Origin: Zhengitettix transpicula | Lineage: Eukaryota; Arthropoda; Insecta; Orthoptera; Tetrigidae | Assembly: GCA_037074705.1 (NCBI GenBank) | Contig: CM073593.1 | Location: 15,815,001 to 15,879,000 of the forward strand | Length of the DNA: 64,000 nt | Direction: 5' to 3' | Position numbers and translations under genes: made by a program | In this document: one piece after another, positions 1 through 13,290 of the stretch | Numbering within the stretch: the stretch's first letter is position 1 | How the letters are laid out: every line of letters begins with the position of its first letter | The notes under the pieces: model-generated | What the model was told of the DNA's origin: nothing | Seen by the model: the letters and a program-made list of their open reading frames with translations, nothing else | Database searches by the model: none

Positions 1-2303
1 GACATTTCAACCCTGTATTATTTTAAATACTGCTTACTGTAATTATTTTTAAATAATTAGAAAAAATACTCTTTTCCTATTTCCAGTATAATAGTTACTT
101 TCCTAGTACCTACCGTTGCTAAGTCCGGTTTTTATAGTTTTTTTCATTTTTTGTAATGTGTCCAAACCTATTCAGTAAACGCATCCAACAAGTATACATC
201 TTAAATCTTTTTGGTTATATAATTTTCTGTGTGCCCATATTTAATTATAAATCCTTCAAAATAGTTTAGTAACACCTATTTTGTTCTTCAAAATTATAAA
301 ACGAGTCACTATTTTTACTAATCTACTGCACACATGTAAGGGCATGTTATTGGTTTTTGATTCACCACAAAAATTCATAGAAAGGTCCGTAAGTTTTACA
401 GGCAGAAAAAATAAATTCATCCATCATAGTACATTATTGTTTATAGCAAATAAACATAATTAGGCAATAGATATAATTTAATTCACACTTTCAATATGCA
501 TCTACGATTGCAATCATTATAAAAACTATCAAGTCAGCATGAATGAATTCGTTTAAGGATTCACTGTTCTTTACACATGGCGGACGTAATAACGTACCGG
601 CTTAAAGTGCATTTACTTTGCGCTTTGCAGATTCAATCGTCTGTCAGTTCCATTGATAGACACACCATCACGATAAAGGGAGAAACAAATTCGATTTGCT
701 TGAAGCTGCATGTCATGCAAGTATTGTTAACCATTCGCGCCTGCAAACAGAAACTGCCGACACTAGATCGAATTGAGATACAAAGAGAAGAGTCTTCCCT
801 ACACAGATTTCAGAAGGCGTAAAGTCATTCATCAACGTAAGTATTCATTTTGCGAAGAAGGCAGTGTTATATGTTCCTTTCTACCCAAACTAGGAAGGAA
901 TATGACTTGTTTTAGGTGTCAACTTCAACATGTTTCATATAAATAACATTACCTTTTATGTCCACATTGTCAGCTGTGAGCTAGTTTACAGAGCCAGCGA
1001 GTGTTGGGGTTATACTGTGAAGTATATTATTTAAAACGTAAATATTTCAAGTTCAAATTATTCTCCAATACAAAACCATATAGTCTCTTCAAGCAAGGGA
1101 TTTGATGCATTTTCAAAATATCTTATGTGGAAAATATTCTTATAAAATTTTGTGAACTCAAACAAAAAATTTCGAATTGGCCTTAAAAGCAGATGCAAAG
1201 TTCCCGTCATCGTAAATTCTCCAGAAACTTCAAAATATGGCCTATCCGACGGGAAACCAAGAGTTGGGCAGACCACGTGGGGTAAAGGCGATGACGTTAT
1301 CCAGGTGGGGGAACGATGTATAAAATGTAAGACAGGAAGGATCAGAAGGCTTTTTCTTCATCTGGGTCATGTTGACATTTTAGTATTGTTTTTCCACGAA
1401 TTGTAACACATCGTAAAACGGAGAGAAACAGGGTCCCAAAGCTCTTTCGGAGAAAGAGAGGCAATCAAGGAAAACTGACCAGGAAGCTGCGGAAGCCGCA
1501 TCCTAGTTTCCTTAAGGCGGAAATTCCAGGAAAAAATTCCACTAGAATATGGAAGCTTATGTAAACAAACCCCGTAATCATACTTCGTTCCATTTCTTTT
1601 AAATGGAATGCAATTAATTTCTTTAGTTGTGATAAAGCCACTGTTTTTCTTAATGATCCTAATATAGAGTTATTAATTTGCATTACAAAACCGTGTCTCG
1701 CACTTTCAACAAAAATTTGTGAGTAATTTTGATTTGTAATTTAAATATATAAATAAATCGTTAATTTTTTGTAAGGCATCACTCATTTGTATTACAACAC
1801 CAATTGACTATGACTCAACGAATATAGCTAGTAGTATTTTGAACAAATAGCCACACTTTTGTGGATTTCAAATTTATTTACAGGCAATAATAAATATTCC
1901 TGTTTAAGACACATTATCTCATAAAGCCCATTAATTGTAGGAAGCGTGCTTTAAATAAAATGTGATATTATTTTATAGTTCATAGAACAATTGACTTATC
2001 TGTTAAATGCACAGATATTGAACTCGGTAATTAGGATTTTCACCTCCCTGCTGGTTAGACTGTATTGCTTTACAGCTCTTCCAACAATTATTAAATCTTA
2101 ACCACAGAATTGAAGCGAACTGAATCCTGTCAAAAGTTAATCGTATGACCTTTTATTCGTTTTAATTGTGAATGGCGTATAGTATGTTATCCATAATATT
2201 TACTTGAATTATACATAATCAGGTCAGCGACGATATGTTGGCAACATGCACTACAGTTACATCCTGATATTTATTTCACCAATATATGAATATTTTTGAA
2301 AAT
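1..2303. other. AT-rich non-coding DNA, no gene recognised
   Basis: No open frame here resembles a known protein. A GC-richer patch at about 1,150-1,470 contains a CACGTG E-box-like site near 1,275 and could be regulatory. The rest is AT-rich and looks unique by eye. Confidence 0.5.
571..836 (+). other. Possible non-coding 5' exon (weak)
   Basis: A GC-richer stretch ends at a good donor-like site (GTAAGT just after 836) and contains an acceptor-like tract (TTTGCAG, ending about 627). The one long frame stops 14 bases before the donor, so a coding internal exon is unlikely. A 5' UTR exon of the downstream Spätzle gene or of a non-coding RNA would fit. No promoter was identified and RNA evidence is absent. 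Confidence 0.15.
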
Positions 2304-2307
2304 ATAC

Positions 2308-3292
2308 TGTAATATTAATTAAAATAATAATAAAACCCTACGTTACAGCCAATTAATGTAATATACAAACTAATTAAATAAAATAAGCCCCACATTGCCG
2401 CGTCAATTAATATAATGAACAAATATAAAGAAAAATGATATTTAATAGAATTTATAAATGAATTATTACAACTTTTAAAGATAAAATATTAAATCAAATT
2501 TTTATTTAGTTTGCGTTCTTTACCTCACTTTTTAAATTATTGCCACAGATTTCAATTAAATTCTTAATTCCTCAGGGCCGCTTATTGGGCCTCTAATAGT
2601 TATAGTAATTAGCAATTATCACGAAATCAAATTAAAAATCAGAAGAGTTACAAAAAACATTAATTAAATTTACAATAACAGTTAATATAAAGAAATCTAA
2701 ATAGATTTGAAACACAGAAATTTAAAGAAATCTGACGCTACGCAATTTTTATATAAGGTTTACAATGGAAGAATTTTAGATACCAGATTATAATTTTATT
2801 TAACAGGCCATTCACTGTTCACAACCTAAATATGTACACAACTTTAGTTTACTTTGCTAAAATTTCTCGCCAACTGACCATCGGACACGTCTCCAACTTT
2901 TGTTCTATAACTTTCTTTCGCCCTACATGTATCTGCCGACTTTACTTTACAAGTTGTTTAATATCCTAGGCTGAATACGACTGCTATTAGCCTACCCAGA
3001 GTCGACTCTGCTCGACCGCAACTTGGCCACTCTTATTATGGACTCGCTATGAACATCATCGGTCACTCCTCAGCGCAGACTTAGCTCGACCGCTACTTGG
3101 TCACTCCACAGAACAGACTATTTCGCCAAATCTCTCAGTATCACCTACGCAGCCGACAACAACACACTGTAATCATTACAATCTCCGCATTATTGCGCCA
3201 CGCTGACTGTTACTTAGAATGATATGGCCTCAAAATTACGCCGACAATACCGGTATTAAAGAAATTATTGCTGATCTTTAAAATACATCAAG
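2308..3292 (-). mobile_element. LTR-like element, family B
   Basis: This roughly 1-kb non-coding element is related to the copy at 22,116-23,064. They share a block containing GGCCGCTTAT, an AGAAATCTGACG segment, a pyrimidine-rich middle and an ACGCCG segment near the right end. Its left end begins TGTAAT and is preceded by ATAC. ATAC recurs at 3,293-3,296, directly before the next element. The right border is uncertain because the terminal bases do not match the other copy well. No internal retrotransposon genes are present. Confidence 0.5.
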
Positions 3293-3296
3293 ATAC

Positions 3297-4375
3297 TGTA
3301 GTAATTGGTAATTAAGGCATTGTTCTAATTGAGAAGTTGAATTGTAGAGGACTCATTATTGGTGGATATAGCGGACGCCGCAACAAACCGGCAAGGCAAA
3401 GAAAGTATTGTTGATCGGTCGAGAAAGTTTTACGCGCTCAAAATTTACGAGACGAACGAATAGTCGGGCAGCAGACAGCAAATAGAAGAGACGAACGAAC
3501 AGTCAAGCAATGAACGGCGAGGCATAAAGACCAGCAAAGTCTATTGTACAAAAGTAGTACAGTCAGGCAATGAACGGCGAGGTGTAAAGATCACAAAATT
3601 CTAATACACGAAAAGTTGAACAATTTAGTCAGTCAGCAGCGAGAATGAAAAAGGTCTAATTTAAAGAACGAGAAAGTGTTTCAGTAACCAGTACGCTGTT
3701 ATATCAAAAATGCAGAAATTGAACTAGTTTTCAGTCAAGAGACAAAACCAATGAGGGGCATTTTCAACAAAAATCCACGAGACCTACAAATCCAGGTTGC
3801 AGTAAATCATCGAGAATCGACAAAGTTATTTTAAACCAACTAACAAACTACGCTAATTAGAGTCTGTGAAAATTTAGAGTCTGTGAGTACTTAGAATCAG
3901 TGATATCCCCAAAATTGTGCACGAAAAGTTCAAATGAGACCTGGGCTGCCGTAAGTAGAAAGAAAACTTTAAATTCATTGTAAACCACGTTTAAAAGATA
4001 AACGTCAGATCGTTCTTTAATTATCGATAAAATGAGATCTTTAATTATTCAGACCATTCTTTATTTCTTGATAAAAATTCAATCTTTAGTATTATTTCTT
4101 CAGCAAAAAATTTCGCCTATGTTCAGACGCATTGATTCCCATATAAAGTAAATGTAATTTTTGTGATTTTGATTATATAAATTCTGCCATTATCAAACCC
4201 ATTTCAAGACCCTGAGATCCCAAATATTTTGTAATTTGAATACTTGTTTTAAAATTGTTAATAAATCTTGTTTAATAGTTTTCACGTAATAGTTCTTTTC
4301 ATTTAAAAACGCCACATAGTTCATATCATGAATTACTGTCAAAAGATAACAAAAGCTAGTTAATAAATTATTACA
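3297..4375 (+). mobile_element. Solo LTR, family A, with 4-bp target-site duplication
   Basis: A 1,079-bp element begins TGTAGTAATTGG and ends ATTATTACA, giving TG...CA termini. It is flanked on both sides by ATAC (3,293-3,296 and 4,376-4,379). Related copies lie at 24,326-25,270 (minus) and 32,545-33,469 (plus). It has no open frame. TG/CA ends with a 4-bp duplication are typical of Gypsy/Ty3-like LTR retrotransposons, so I read it as a solo LTR left by recombination. A non-autonomous LTR element is the alternative. Confidence 0.7.
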
Positions 4376-4504
4376 ATACCTATATACAGGACTTAATCAT
4401 TAATCATTAAATGGATTATTAACAATTAAACCTTAAACTCACGTTGTTATGAAGGCTTCAGTTTAATTACACAGCTAAACAAGACTTTAATAGACTAAGA
4501 ATAA

Positions 4505-4738
4505 AATAATGAATAAGAAAGATGGCCAATACAGACAAAAAAGGTAATATGAATACCACACAACGTTTCTGGGATCCTTGTCTCAAAACATTTTGAGTGT
4601 TGTCAACTGACCACTGACTGTTGTGTTTCTCGAGGCTCTTCTTAGCACCTGACAAAAGTAACAAGGATCCCAGAGACGTCGTGTGGTATTTATATTACCT
4701 TTTATGTCTGTATTGGCTATCTTTCTTATTCATAATTT
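4505..4738. repeat. Penelope-type tail repeat, inverted pair
   Basis: Two copies of one sequence face each other, at about 4,505-4,590 and 4,655-4,738. They share GGATCC, an ACGTYGTGTGGTA-type segment and the terminal GGCTATCTTTCTTATTC. The same sequence follows the GIY-YIG reading frame of the Penelope-like fragments at 38,740 and 52,390, so these are probably detached 3' ends. The pair would form a long hairpin. Confidence 0.6.
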
Positions 4739-4739
4739 T

Positions 4740-7320
4740 CAATCAGACGTAATTATTTTTATTTTAAGAAAAAATAGTTCCGATGTGACTATACAATTAG
4801 TCAAACCTTATGAAGTAATCAATAACGTGGTAACTTAAAGAAAAACGATGGAATGCTTTGTTATTTATGGAACCACATCAGCAGGCGTACCTGTCTTTTA
4901 AGTTGCCATCTAGTTGAGCCATACGCCACAAATTATTTACATCATCTCTGGATGTTTTTGTTTCTATACAACCTATTAGAAGATTTGTATTTTTTCCCAG
5001 TTTCATCTGGACATTGTAGCCCTGGGAAGTTGAGGCAGCTGGAGATAGGGCAAAGGCACTTGAGCTGTCAGCTTTTCATTGAAGCGTCCGTACGGCGCAT
5101 CTGTCAGTCCACCGCGAGCTTTTATGCTTAATCATGATCTGTTTTGTATCGATCCCTCCCTCTCATCGACCCTGACCAATCTCTTTAATAACGGTAAACA
5201 GGTTCGTTGATTAACTGTTTAAGCATCTTGAGCACACAAATCTGAAATACTATTTCTTGTATTTCAAAGTTATTGAAATTCAAATACAGATGAGTATAAG
5301 AAATCGTAATTCTTTTATCTCTGCTTGTATTAAATTCGAACCATTTATGAAGCCGTAAAAGTAAAGATTAAAATGTTAAGCAATTTAGTGAAGTAATTTA
5401 ATCAACAATAAGAAACAGTTGGCATGTCACACATTTGATAAACTTAATATATATTTTTTCTTAAAACAATTATTTACAACAAACCTATTTATTAACTGTA
5501 TTTAGAGGTACCACTTACAATTTTCCGTTACATAAAAATATATTTCAAATTAATCCAGTCTTAAATTCACGATCACAATTTCTAATTGCCTTTGGCAACT
5601 ATTAAAATCCTGTTGACCTTTTATTATTACAATTTTTTAAATCCCTATCTTACTGTTAACAGTCTATAGATTCCTATAACTCAAATATTTATTATTAATA
5701 ATAATGACGACAACTTCTTGATGCATTTATTTATACAACCAAACTAGAGCATGCATCTTCACAAAATCTCGAAAATATTACCAATTCATTTCTCTTAGTA
5801 TTATTGTTACACTTAATATTTTATTTTTATATAAAATAATTCTTAATACTCTATTTTTCAACTTATTAAGTCTATCAATACGTTTGTCCGTAACTCAATA
5901 AACACAGAACAGAAATAATAAAAAAGAGGCAAAATAACACAATTATATATCATAACTGCAGTCTTTTTGTTAAAAAATATAAAAACCTAGCTTTCTACAT
6001 ATATCATTTATATGGCAAATCCAAGTTCAAAATTTGATGTAACGTATCTCCTAAATCTTTTAAATGATACTATTTTTTATTACTAGTTCATGACTATCGT
6101 GTAATGTACTCATCTTACTTTCTTACAATGTTCATAAATTTAGTGTTCATTTATTTATCATATTAAAAATGCGTTTTATGGTTTATATTTCGGCTTTAAG
6201 AGCCAGTTGTTGTTAAATAACTATTCTATTGGCAGTATATAAAAGTACATTTTTCTAGGCTCTGATTAGGTTAAATTTGTATCTAGAAGTTCTCATTATT
6301 CACGGAAGATGACTTTAACAAAGAAAATCATTCCTTTCGTTTGACAGTTGAGACCATAATAGAAATAATTATTTAGCTTCAAAAGTCCGAATCAAAATAT
6401 AAGAGTTGTTATTTAGAAATTCATATTTCGTGCGAGTTTGTGCAGAATTTTTTTTCCCCAGACAGACCTGGAAAATACCTGATAATAACTGTAGTATATT
6501 TTGAAGAATATCTCACAAACGGTAAATTTACAGTTTTGAATTTATTCGTGTAATATTAAATTTCCAATGGCATTTAGGCGAGATCTCCAAACTGGGCTGA
6601 ACAATTCGTTTGTGTATTTAGAGACAGTGGTTTATAGAACTAACCTAGTCAAAAAGAGCAGCCGATGACGATAATACTGAGTGACTGTAAAACCCTTGAG
6701 TTTATTTTATAAAAAATATGAGAATATTTTTGAATGAATTTGCAGAAACCTTAACGAAACAATTAAGTGTGAAACTGAACAATTGAACTATGTATCATAA
6801 CTTTCCATTCAAAATTAATTGGAAAACATGCCTGAGAATTGATAGAAAAGAATTTATTAAATTATTAGGTAGAGGTTTTATTGTTTCGTTGTCTGCGAAA
6901 AAAGAAAGCCCCAGGTAGAAGAAAGGAAGATTGAGGACCTAATATTTCGCAAAGTAGGAAACTGATCGTATTCAGTGAAGAAGGAAAGAAAATTGAGCTA
7001 CGGTATAATATAGACTAAATTATACGTTTAGGAATTGTTGGACTCTTAAGAGGAGTCTACGATTATTCCGGACGACAAATAGAATTATTTAATGGTTTTC
7101 TTATCTTCTTTCATTAATTATGAACTACTCTATAATAGTTGATATAATACCGTTGCAACAAAATTCGTATTTATTAACTAAGTTGACTACGAAAGTCTGT
7201 AATAGCTCAGTCAGTCCTTAGAAACCCCGAAACAAATTAACACATTACTTAACGAATTATACTGATAGTAAATGGAAATTTAAATACGGATTTTTCCATG
7301 TATATTAAACCTGATTTATT
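4740..7320. other. AT-rich non-coding DNA, nothing recognised
   Basis: There is no convincing exon. A short GC-richer patch lies at about 5,020-5,200. The remainder is AT-rich with scattered stops in all frames. Confidence 0.5.
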
Positions 7321-7860
7321 TTACGTATAACACTGACGTAAATGCATTCCGCGCCCACTGAAATGAATGTGCCCGGGGTTCTCCGTCGCATATGGCGTAG
7401 GGAAAGGGACGACGTTAGGTGTAGCTTGTAGATGAATAACCAACTTGGGTATATTTTGCAGTGTTAGCCCGTGGGCGGCCTCTTTTGCGCGCGGACAAGC
7501 GCACACAACCTCAAAGCCAGTCGTAAATCACAGTCTGGCGCCGAGCCTCACTTAATCGCTTTGCAACACGGTCTTGCGTGGGGAATCAATTGTCTCGTTA
7601 CGTAACGTCTTTATGCCGACACGTTCCTCGACCATATGCGACTGTGTTCGAATCCTCGTAAAAGACCTGTACCAGAGTTGTAATTAACGACGGGGCCGCT
7701 GCATTCCTGCATCACGATGCGGCGCCAATTACATTGTTTCCCATGTTTCTGATTTCCGTGACCGAGGGTCAAAGCACACAAAAGAGCCGCTGATCCACGT
7801 GGCGGTGAGACACCTTCACGGGGGCACTGTTAGCTTTCCAATTCTGTTTCTCACTTCTGC
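7321..7860. promoter_or_regulatory. CpG-rich island, candidate regulatory element
   Basis: This stretch is clearly richer in G+C and CpG than its surroundings and has no recognisable coding sequence. It contains homeodomain-like TAATTA and CAATTA cores near 7,680-7,735, a TGACGTAA-like site near 7,335 and a palindromic TTACGTAA near 7,598. In an AT-rich intronic or 5' flanking setting it is a plausible enhancer or promoter island. Function is inferred only from composition and position. Confidence 0.3.
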
Positions 7861-10005
7861 CGTCATATTAAAGTTTGGCAACAACAGCACTATAGTAAAT
7901 CATATGCGAATGTGTGATAGTAATATTGTGAAAAATAGTATATTTAATGTAAAAGGGCGCTGTTTTTATTTAATTTAGTGTGCAGTCCAACGTTCTCAAA
8001 TCTTATTCATAATATGATAGTAAACTTCTTAATTTCTTAAAATAAATACATCGAAATTAATCGATCAGTAACAATTAACGTATCTATCGTCAGCCATTAT
8101 TTAATGAAAAAGGTTGTAAGAGAATAAGTTTACACTGGAAAGGACAAAGTCAGTATCACAAATAAGCCTTTAATAATAATTTTTTTTAAAAAACAAACAA
8201 TTATAGGAACGTAGAATTAGTTCAAATATAATCAAGTATAACGTCTGAAAGGCCCTTATTAAGCTTGTAGAACCTGCGTTCATGAAAAAAAAATAGTGAT
8301 TTTATTTTTATTCTTTAAAATCACACAGATGATTTGATAGCCTGCAGACAAATGGATAGTCAAATTCACAAGTAATCTGTTACGAATTTTTACAAATAAT
8401 ATTTATAACACGTATTATCACTACTTGTGGTTCCTAAAAAGTACGTTACTAAATTTGTTTACTTTGAATTAATGTCTCAAATTTTTCTCATTTTGCCGTA
8501 TTTTTTACAATTATTATTATTACTTAAATATAAATTTTATTATTAATATTACCAACCAGAATTTTCCCATGGCGTAGTTATAATAATTCTCATATTATAT
8601 TACCAGAGACCGTTTTTGAATTATGTTTAAACACAGGAATGTGTTCCATTAAAATTTAGTTGCTTCATTTGCTGAGCGTTTTATTAGCTTGGAGGTTTAT
8701 AAATTATAGAATGAAAAGATCTAGAGAAGAAAATTGTATTGACTGTGAAAGAATAAATTTATAGTGAATCAAAAACCATCCAGTAAGACTGTTAACTCTG
8801 ATTAAGGTTTTCTGTAATCCTAATTTGGAATTCATTAATACTACTATTGAACTCGATAAGTTACGTTACATTATGGTCAATTAATATTGTAACAAGCTCG
8901 AGGGTTCTTTCAAAGCAAATAAAATGGTAACCTATTTCATTATCAACTATTTTCATACACACTCTCTTGACTTTTTCATTTATGTCGACCGTAAGTGTCA
9001 TTTTTGTAGACCTGATAGTCACTCGTCAAGCTGGGCTACCTATCTGTGTTAACTTAACACTTTCTGAATGTAATCCGACATTTTACAAGCAGGATATCTT
9101 CTAGAGTACTTTTCACCGGCCCGGCGGCATTCAAACTTCTCGCAGCTCCCATTGTTGATGCCGCCCTTCGTACTCAACAACGATAGTGAACGAATTTTCA
9201 TTCGTAAACGTTTCTTTTCTTTCCTGGTAAAACTGAATTTTCCTTTATATTACGTATTTTTGGAATATTAAACATCCGTAATTTAAAATTACTACAGCCT
9301 ATATCAATTTAAAAATACATAGATTTACCTGAAAACAACCTGGAGCCCATTATGGTATTACTGAAGAAAAAATTATTTTTAAGTTCAAATTTTAATTAAT
9401 TTATATGAAGCGGCGGTTTTCTTAAATTCAGTCTTTCTCATAAGTTGTTCTGATAATAAAGGTAGATATGATTTTTAATTGATTTGACATTTACTTTGAT
9501 AAAAAAAATACTTTTAGGTCATTTTCTAGGCATAAAAGAGAGTAAGATTTTTTCAGATCATAATCTTGAGTAAAATGAAAAGTTTAATCTACGATTACAT
9601 ACCGTCGGAAGCGATTCACGGCTTCGGAAAAAATGACCATCCCCGGACTTAATACATTCTTGTGAAGAGACACGGCATCGTTTCTTACCTCGGAACGTCA
9701 GATTAATGCTTCCCAGCAGCAGATAATACGAAATATGTAAGGTGGATTTGGCAATAAATGACTTCTAGATCTGTATCTCTGGACAGAAAAATACCTCGTT
9801 GGATTGAGCTACGGTGGTCCTTATGGGACAATATGAATGGTCATGAGGTGCGCGCACTCCGAACAATCTCTCACGGGGAGATGCTATCGCCTGCCCTTAT
9901 CCTAATCTCTTCTGCCACTACGTTATTATTCAAGGGTCCAACTAACAATTACTTTCCTTGCAGGTAAAAACTTGCTATATTTAGTTTTTAGTAACGATGT
10001 ATTAG
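7861..10005. other. AT-rich non-coding DNA with two GC-richer patches
   Basis: Patches at about 9,100-9,200 and 9,600-9,960 are GC-richer. The second contains a short open frame (9,758-9,967) with no recognisable similarity. Nothing else stands out. Confidence 0.4.
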
Positions 10006-10009
10006 TTTA

Positions 10010-10101
10010 CCCTTGACTAACTTGTTCTACCCTTCCACATCCCCCCTTTTCATATTATTTCAAGGAATTACCCTCATTTAGCCTGTTTCTCCAAAAAAAT
10101 G
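10010..10101 (+). repeat. Truncated copy of the 510-bp retroposon
   Basis: The segment with CCACATCCCCCCTTTT, TTACCCTCATTTAGCCTGTTT and a closing A-run matches the 3' end of the longer element at 15,990-16,465. It is 5'-truncated, as is usual for retroposons. Confidence 0.6.
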
Positions 10102-10371
10102 TGTTAGCTATTTATTAATGAATAAGAAAGATAGCTAATACAGGCTATTGGCTATTTTCAATCAGACGTAATATTTTTCATTTCAGCTATTTATCAGTTG
10201 ATTAATTTTACAGGTTTCCATACCTGCATCTAGTCTAATAATAATCAACCCAATAATATAGAAGATAATATTTAATGTAATCCGACAATTATAATTTTAT
10301 AAATAAATACCCAATCCAGCCAATGTGTCAGAAAAGTATAGTTATTAATAAAATTTAAAAAATCAGTTCAT

Positions 10372-10415
10372 ACGACGTTTCGTCCTCATTTTTGTATTTT
10401 CTTCGGGTAAACATA
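10372..10415 (-). ncRNA. Hammerhead-like core (degenerate)
   Basis: On the minus strand, CCGAAGA is followed about 18 bases later by GACGAAACG, the spacing of the hammerhead CUGANGA...GAAA core in Penelope-type ends. The first core base pattern is imperfect and the stem is weak. A related tail fragment lies at 10,118-10,180. Confidence 0.2.
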
Positions 10416-13015
10416 TATATTTATGCTAAATTAGAATAGATTTTTCGGAGATATTGGCAAAAATGTATAAGGTAATTTTGAAAATGTCAAGTTTTCAATT
10501 TCATCAAAGCAGTTGTATCAATTAATTTTCAACTCCTTCACCTAAAATATCATGAAATCCTCATGATTGTAAAAATTGTATTTATCGTATAAATATATTT
10601 AATGACGAGGAAATTTCTTACTCTAAAAATGGAAAATAAATCGTTGTGATTATTGTTCGGATATAGCATATAATTATTACGTAAATATTCCTCGTTTCAG
10701 TCATTAAAGTTTTAAGTGACTACTTTGTTTAGATGTCGAACAGTTGTTTTTTTGTGTATAATTAAAGTTATTACAATATTAACAACTAAAAACCTTTCGA
10801 TATCAATTTGTAGGGTTTCAAGTGTGAATATTGAATTAAGATATTATTTTCTTTTAACAGAGATACGCCGACATTTTATATATAACATAGTTGTATTGAT
10901 TCGAATGTGATTGAAAATTACTACCATCATCATTCTGGGTCAAGTATCAAACTTTTTTCGTCTGTCACATTCTATTCCTCATAAAACTGTATTTATTCCA
11001 CTGATAAATAATATTTCTTCGGTTTCTAAACCTGTCGCAGCAAATAGTTTCCTGTCCTTTTTATTTAGACATTGCCCATTATGTCATAATTTTTATTTGA
11101 TTAATGTAACGCATTGTGCGTAAGTGTAGTGTTTATTTTTTTAAAAAAATATGTCAATATCTAAATTCACAAAACTTTAACACATTAGCCTCACGTATTT
11201 TAAAAATTGTATTCTAATTATAGTTCTGTATTAGCATTTCTATGTCAATGTGTTGGTCTCATGTTTCGGACAACTTAATTTGAATATCACACTTGAATAA
11301 TTAGCGGAAAATTCTTCGAACTTGTATGAAATAATAAACTAATTCTCAAAAACCTTTAGCAACCTATTGAATTTGAATTCAACTCTATCTCTGTTCCGTT
11401 ACTCATACAAGCTAAATGGGCTGCCTATATGTTAGGCTGTGGCTACGTGCCAAGTTAATTATACATTATCTGATCCAAACATTTGAATAAATGCATCATT
11501 ATATGGTAACAAAATACGCCGCACGTCTTCCAATACAAAATTCAAAGGATAGACCGAAAAACTAATTGTAAACAGTTGTTATTAAATAACTTGTAGATTC
11601 TTGGAACGCTGTAAATAATTACGTAAGTAATTACATATGTTATTTCATGTTTTCTGCGCCTTATACTTCGTTATTTTAATCTGATAAGTGCTCTTCTTTT
11701 CATCCGTCATTATTAATTTGATTCTTAATAAAATGTTTGACTTCTTTCTATTTGTTTGTTCGAAAATACTAATTAAATTTACAGTGTGCTAATAACACTT
11801 TATTTTATCATACAAATTGGGGATGATGCTGTACTATTATAAACACCCATTTGGTTGAAAATGGCAACTTTATCGTCATAATTTCTTTCTACGGACGAGT
11901 ACCGTAATTACTGGACCAGTTATTATGAAAACATTCTCATAACTTCGTGTAATTCCAGGCAACTAATGTTGATGTTTTATTTTAGTACCACAATTTCCCT
12001 CTTATCGTCCATGTGGAGAGAAACAGCCTATAAAGTAACTTCAACAAATTCTAAACTTTTTCGTCCGCGAAGCATGAATTCAAAATATTAACATATAACA
12101 TATTATTTTCCCACGTTTCTACACATGCACGGTTATGTGATATTTATATTATGATTGTTAAAATAAATTAGCATTTTGATTGTATTCATGAAAATCTTTT
12201 GCTTTGTCTTCCATTATGAAGCTCATTTAATTTTTACGCCCCGTGGAAATTGAAAATTGTCAAGAATTCTCCTAGCCTTTTATTAACAACATTATTTCAC
12301 GGTTCTCGTACCAATTAATTTTTTATTCTTTCACTTTAACGAGTCAATGGTTCATTGTGCTATCTGACACATTCATCTGACAGTGATTTTGAACAACAAG
12401 TGACTTAATTGACGAATAACTAAAAACAATACTACACTGCACCTTCAAACATTTTTAAATACTTTTTGTCCGTGCAGATAAAGTTAGACTCATATGTCTG
12501 CAAATAAATGTTGAAATATAAATAAATATTGTAGAAGATACCATTATTAAGTTCTTCTGATACAATGCAGAAGTTACTTCTTATACAAATAAGAAACGAA
12601 ACTGTAGGAAGTTATAATAGGATATCATAAATAAAGTGGAAATATTGAATAGAAAATGCGTAATATAAATAACGGAAGGGAAAATAACAATAAACTCATA
12701 AAAAAATTGCATTATAACTTTCGTACCCACATCTTTGACGTTGGCGAACATATTTATAAATACATAAAGAAATAGAAATGAAGAATATTTATTTATAATA
12801 CAAAAAAAACCTCGTCTGACGAATCTTTTTGTAGTTGCCAAAGCGGGAATTTAACGAAGAAATTAATACTAATCTTGCCCAATGTTCCACAAACAATTAT
12901 TTTTATTTCAACTGTTGGAATATTAAATTACGAATATAGGCAATCTGACATCTTTATTGTGCGGTACACCACGAGCGTGGAAATTGCTATCAGCGTTGGC
13001 AGTTTACATAATATC
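10416..13015. other. AT-rich non-coding DNA, nothing recognised
   Basis: Short open frames at 10,716-11,123 and 12,581-12,841 are low-complexity and Phe/Ile-rich, with no recognisable motif. They are best treated as chance. Confidence 0.5.
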
Positions 13016-13021
13016 CAGCAA

Positions 13022-13290
13022 TTTTTTTAGGTAACAGGCTACATGAGGGTAATCCACATGGTGGAAACTCCCCTTTAATAGCATAGGAAGGGGTTTGAAA
13101 GGTGTGATGCGGAAGGGTAGAAGAAGGTAGCCAAGGATTAACTAGGGTCCCCGGGCTATAGTTTAAGGATCCTACCCGGCATTCGCCTAAAAGTAATGCA
13201 GGACAAACCCTAGAAAAACCTGATTCAGGTAGGTCGGGCATTGGGTACTTGTCTCACGCCCTTCCGATAGCGGGAGAGGTGAGACGGTGC
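13022..13290 (-). repeat. 510-bp retroposon, 5'-truncated copy
   Basis: It shares the AAGGATCCTACCCGGCATTC and TAGGTCGGGCATTGGGTA blocks with the copies at 15,990 and 28,206. A T-run at 13,022-13,028 marks the poly-A tail of the minus-strand element. It breaks off near 13,290, so it lacks the 5' half. The open frame across it is a by-product of its GC content. Confidence 0.75.

Noticed and set aside
4505..4738. Interpretation of the inverted repeats as classic DNA-transposon MITEs
   Set aside because: The same sequence follows the GIY-YIG frame at 38.7 and 52.4 kb, so a Penelope origin explains them better. A MITE interpretation is kept only for the 47.2-kb family.
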